Part shown: positions 62,339 through 64,000 of the stretch, piece after piece
Layout of the letters: each line of letters starts with the position of its first letter
Numbering within the stretch: the stretch's first letter is position 1
Assembly (NCBI GenBank): GCA_021731145.1
Contig: JAKFXX010000002.1
Location: forward strand, 62,001-126,000
Origin: Gammaproteobacteria bacterium
Lineage (GTDB): Bacteria; Pseudomonadota; Gammaproteobacteria; Ga0077554; Ga007554
Direction: 5' to 3'
Length of the DNA: 64,000 bases
Notes under the pieces: model-generated
Database searches by the model: none
Told to the model about the DNA's origin: nothing
The model's input: the letters and a program-made list of their open reading frames with translations, nothing else
Program-made: the position numbers and the translations under genes

Positions 62339-63471
62339 GGCCCCAAACGGTATTTCAATTCTGGCGTAGTGTTAGCGGGATCAGAACCGGCGGCGCTCAA
62401 GACGCTGCCTAATGCAATGGTTTGAGCAAGACCAGTATCGCTGCTGCGGGTCAATACACGGAATGTTACGCTGTCTGCTTTCACACGCACCACCCCTGCC
62501 TCCGTCACACCGGCCAGAGACTGCAAATAATTCATGGTCCGCGCATAATCATCGAGCGTTACAATATTCGTCACTGTCATCAACGCAGTGGTGGCGGCAG
62601 CGTCGCTCAACACCTGGGCAAACCTTTTGGCCAACACATCCGCCGCGCCATCGATGCCCGCCTCAAGCACATCCTGCGGCACACTGGCGACGCTCTCCCA
62701 GTTGACGGCCTCCCCGCTGCCTTGATAAAGCGTCCAGCGCACCCGCCAGGTGCCCGAGCGGAGGCTCAACCGGCCCGCCAGCACCGTCTCGGCCTGCTCG
62801 CGTACTGCGGCCTTGAGCAGGACATCCCGTGCATTATTCCAAACATCGGCAAAGCGCACGCCACCCTCTGTCTCCGCATCCTGCGGCAGCAGCACCGGCA
62901 GGCCGCGGCGGCGCGCGCGATTGTCCATGATCGACTGCAACTCGGGGCGGCTATCGGCCAGCAAAACGGCGCGCTGGTTCTGTTCTTCCATCGCCAGCAG
63001 GATCAATGTCGCCGGGCGCACCCGCCCCCATACCGGCAGCCCGGCTTGGCGCAACGCCTGATTCACCGTGGCAGGATCAAAGCTTGCCCATAATACCTGC
63101 CCCTTCGCCGCCACCGGCTTGCCGGGGGGCTGAGCTGCGGAGGGAACCACCGGGATGATCCGCGCCATATCCTCCGGCAGTGGGCGGTAGCGGTATTGCT
63201 GCGCCATCTGATCGGCGCGTTTGAACATAGGGGCCAACGCCGGAAGCGCCGCAACTCCGCGTCGTCCCGTCACCCTCATCACCACCTCCGCCAGCGCTGC
63301 ACGTATTGCTTCGCCCTGCTCCGTCTTGCCCTGACCCGCCACCTGGATCTCGGCCTCATACAGGCCTTCTACTTCGGCGGCAGACAGCAAACCTGGCATG
63401 GCACTACCCAACAGAACAAACAGGGCAATAACCCTATTGCGCAAATGCGTTTTACAATTTGACACCCGCAT
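62335..63471 (-). CDS. DUF2066-family exported protein
   Basis: The 378-residue protein has a signal peptide (RNRVIALFVLLGSAMPGLLSA) and then GLYEAEIQVAGQGKTEQGEAIRAALAEVVMRVTGRRGV, the hallmark of DUF2066. ATG 63471 is used; GTG 63465 has a better-spaced GAGG and may be the true start. The role is unknown. It sits divergent from purM, the usual place for DUF2066 genes in gammaproteobacteria. Confidence 0.88.
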   Translation of the reverse strand: MRVSNCKTHLRNRVIALFVLLGSAMPGLLSAAEVEGLYEAEIQVAGQGKTEQGEAIRAALAEVVMRVTGRRGVAALPALAPMFKRADQMAQQYRYRPLPEDMARIIPVVPSAAQPPGKPVAAKGQVLWASFDPATVNQALRQAGLPVWGRVRPATLILLAMEEQNQRAVLLADSRPELQSIMDNRARRRGLPVLLPQDAETEGGVRFADVWNNARDVLLKAAVREQAETVLAGRLSLRSGTWRVRWTLYQGSGEAVNWESVASVPQDVLEAGIDGAADVLAKRFAQVLSDAAATTALMTVTNIVTLDDYARTMNYLQSLAGVTEAGVVRVKADSVTFRVLTRSSDTGLAQTIALGSVLSAAGSDPANTTPELKYRLGP

Positions 63472-63506
63472 CCTCAAAAAATCATGCCCCTGAAAATAAC
63501 CCCGCG

Positions 63507-63521
63507 TATAATGGTTATAAT
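63507..63521 (+). promoter_or_regulatory. Candidate purM promoter
   Basis: Two perfect TATAAT boxes occur in tandem at 63507-63512 and 63516-63521, 39-52 bases upstream of purM. A clear -35 box is not visible. No PurR operator was recognised. Confidence 0.5.
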
Positions 63522-63559
63522 ACACCTTCCCCATAGAATAGAATAATGCGATTACCCTG

Positions 63560-64000
63560 ATGAATTCGAAATCCGATACTACCCAACACGGAACCAGCCT
63601 GAGCTACCGCGACGCAGGCGTCGACATTGAGGCCGGTAACAATCTGGTAAAAAAAATCAAGCCCATTGCCGCACGCACCACCCGCCCCGGCGTGCTCGGT
63701 GGCCTGGGCGGCTTTGGCGCGCTGTTTGAGCTGCCGCTCGACCGCTATCGCAAGCCGGTGCTGGTCTCCACCACCGACGGTGTCGGCACCAAGCTGAAGC
63801 TGGCGATAGAAATGGACAAACATGACACCATCGGTATCGACCTGGTGGCGATGTGCGTCAATGACCTGGTAGTGCAGGGTGCCGAGCCGCTGTTTTTCCT
63901 TGATTACTACGCCACCGGCCACCTGAGCATCGACCAGGCGGCGGACGTCATCAAGGGCATCGGCGCAGGCTGCGAACTCGCCGGTGCCGCACTGGTAGGC
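63560..64000 (+). CDS. purM: Phosphoribosylformylglycinamidine cyclo-ligase (partial, 5' part)
   Basis: PurM closes the imidazole ring of purines with ATP. The visible 147 codons include [49 protein letters not shown] and [25 protein letters not shown], the conserved ATP-grasp-like PurM core. The gene runs off the window end, at roughly two fifths of a usual 350 residues. Confidence 0.96.
   Translation, partial: MNSKSDTTQHGTSLSYRDAGVDIEAGNNLVKKIKPIAARTTRPGVLGGLGGFGALFELPLDRYRKPVLVSTTDGVGTKLKLAIEMDKHDTIGIDLVAMCVNDLVVQGAEPLFFLDYYATGHLSIDQAADVIKGIGAGCELAGAALVG

Overview
The window is a 64 kb piece of a mesophilic gammaproteobacterial chromosome. This is inferred from gene order: dapF-DUF484-xerC, sspA-sspB, argA, rplU-rpmA-obgE beside a divergent ispB-like gene, and purM beside DUF2066, an AI-2E permease and hda. 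No rRNA or other phylogenetic marker allows a genus call. Gene content (NirK with NcgABC-type accessory proteins, dihaem cytochrome c peroxidase, several metal transporters) suggests a respiratory, metal-exposed organism living around an oxic/anoxic boundary.

Layout. 1-0.9 kb: moaD-moaE. 1-3.1 kb: a large unrecognised protein. 3.5-11.9 kb: a metal-uptake region, with a ZnuABC-type ABC transporter (minus strand) divergent from tonB-exbB-exbD-TonB receptor-nikR-phosphatase (plus strand); a NikR-like operator lies between the two units. 11.9-16.2 kb: accessory genes (CapA-like, a coiled-coil membrane protein, a WD40-like protein) among dispersed repeats. 16.2-23.3 kb: housekeeping genes (hemB, an adenylate kinase with a histone-H1-like tail, ppa, a CDF exporter, dapF, DUF484, xerC). 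23.3-26.1 kb: a possible structured leader RNA and secreted protein, then an XRE-BrnT-BrnA cassette bracketed by two copies of an aldehyde dehydrogenase 3' end, with a primase remnant. 26.2-33.8 kb: aldehyde dehydrogenase, NDUFA9-like protein, a 36-residue membrane protein, argA, sspAB and metZ behind a SAM-II-type riboswitch and terminator. 33.9-36.0 kb: two FGE/SUMF1 proteins, one carrying two haem-c sites. 36.5-43.1 kb: rhlE, midA, tRNA-Pro, ispB-like, rplU, rpmA, obgE. 43.4-51.9 kb: cusA-cusB-nirK-ncgC-ncgB-ncgA on the minus strand, divergent from nsrR. 52-55.3 kb: aroE and a phosphate-binding-like/GGDEF-EAL pair. 55.4-64 kb: proS, ccp, nadC, hda, an AI-2E permease, a pgsA-like gene, DUF2066 and the start of purM.

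How the parts work together. The nickel region has energy transduction (TonB-ExbB-ExbD), an outer-membrane receptor and its regulator in one unit, with a possible inner-membrane importer across the shared promoter region. The copper/nitrite region joins a copper nitrite reductase, electron-transfer proteins and copper efflux under a likely NO sensor.

The least ordinary signals are these: two 51-bp elements inserted in frame inside proS; a 236-bp palindromic element inserted exactly into the znuC/znuB stop-start overlap, with a target duplication that repairs both genes; the adenylate kinase/H1 fusion; the repeat-bracketed toxin-antitoxin cassette; and the unexplained leader RNA near 23.6 kb. 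No CRISPR array, rRNA operon, intact insertion sequence or prophage was seen.
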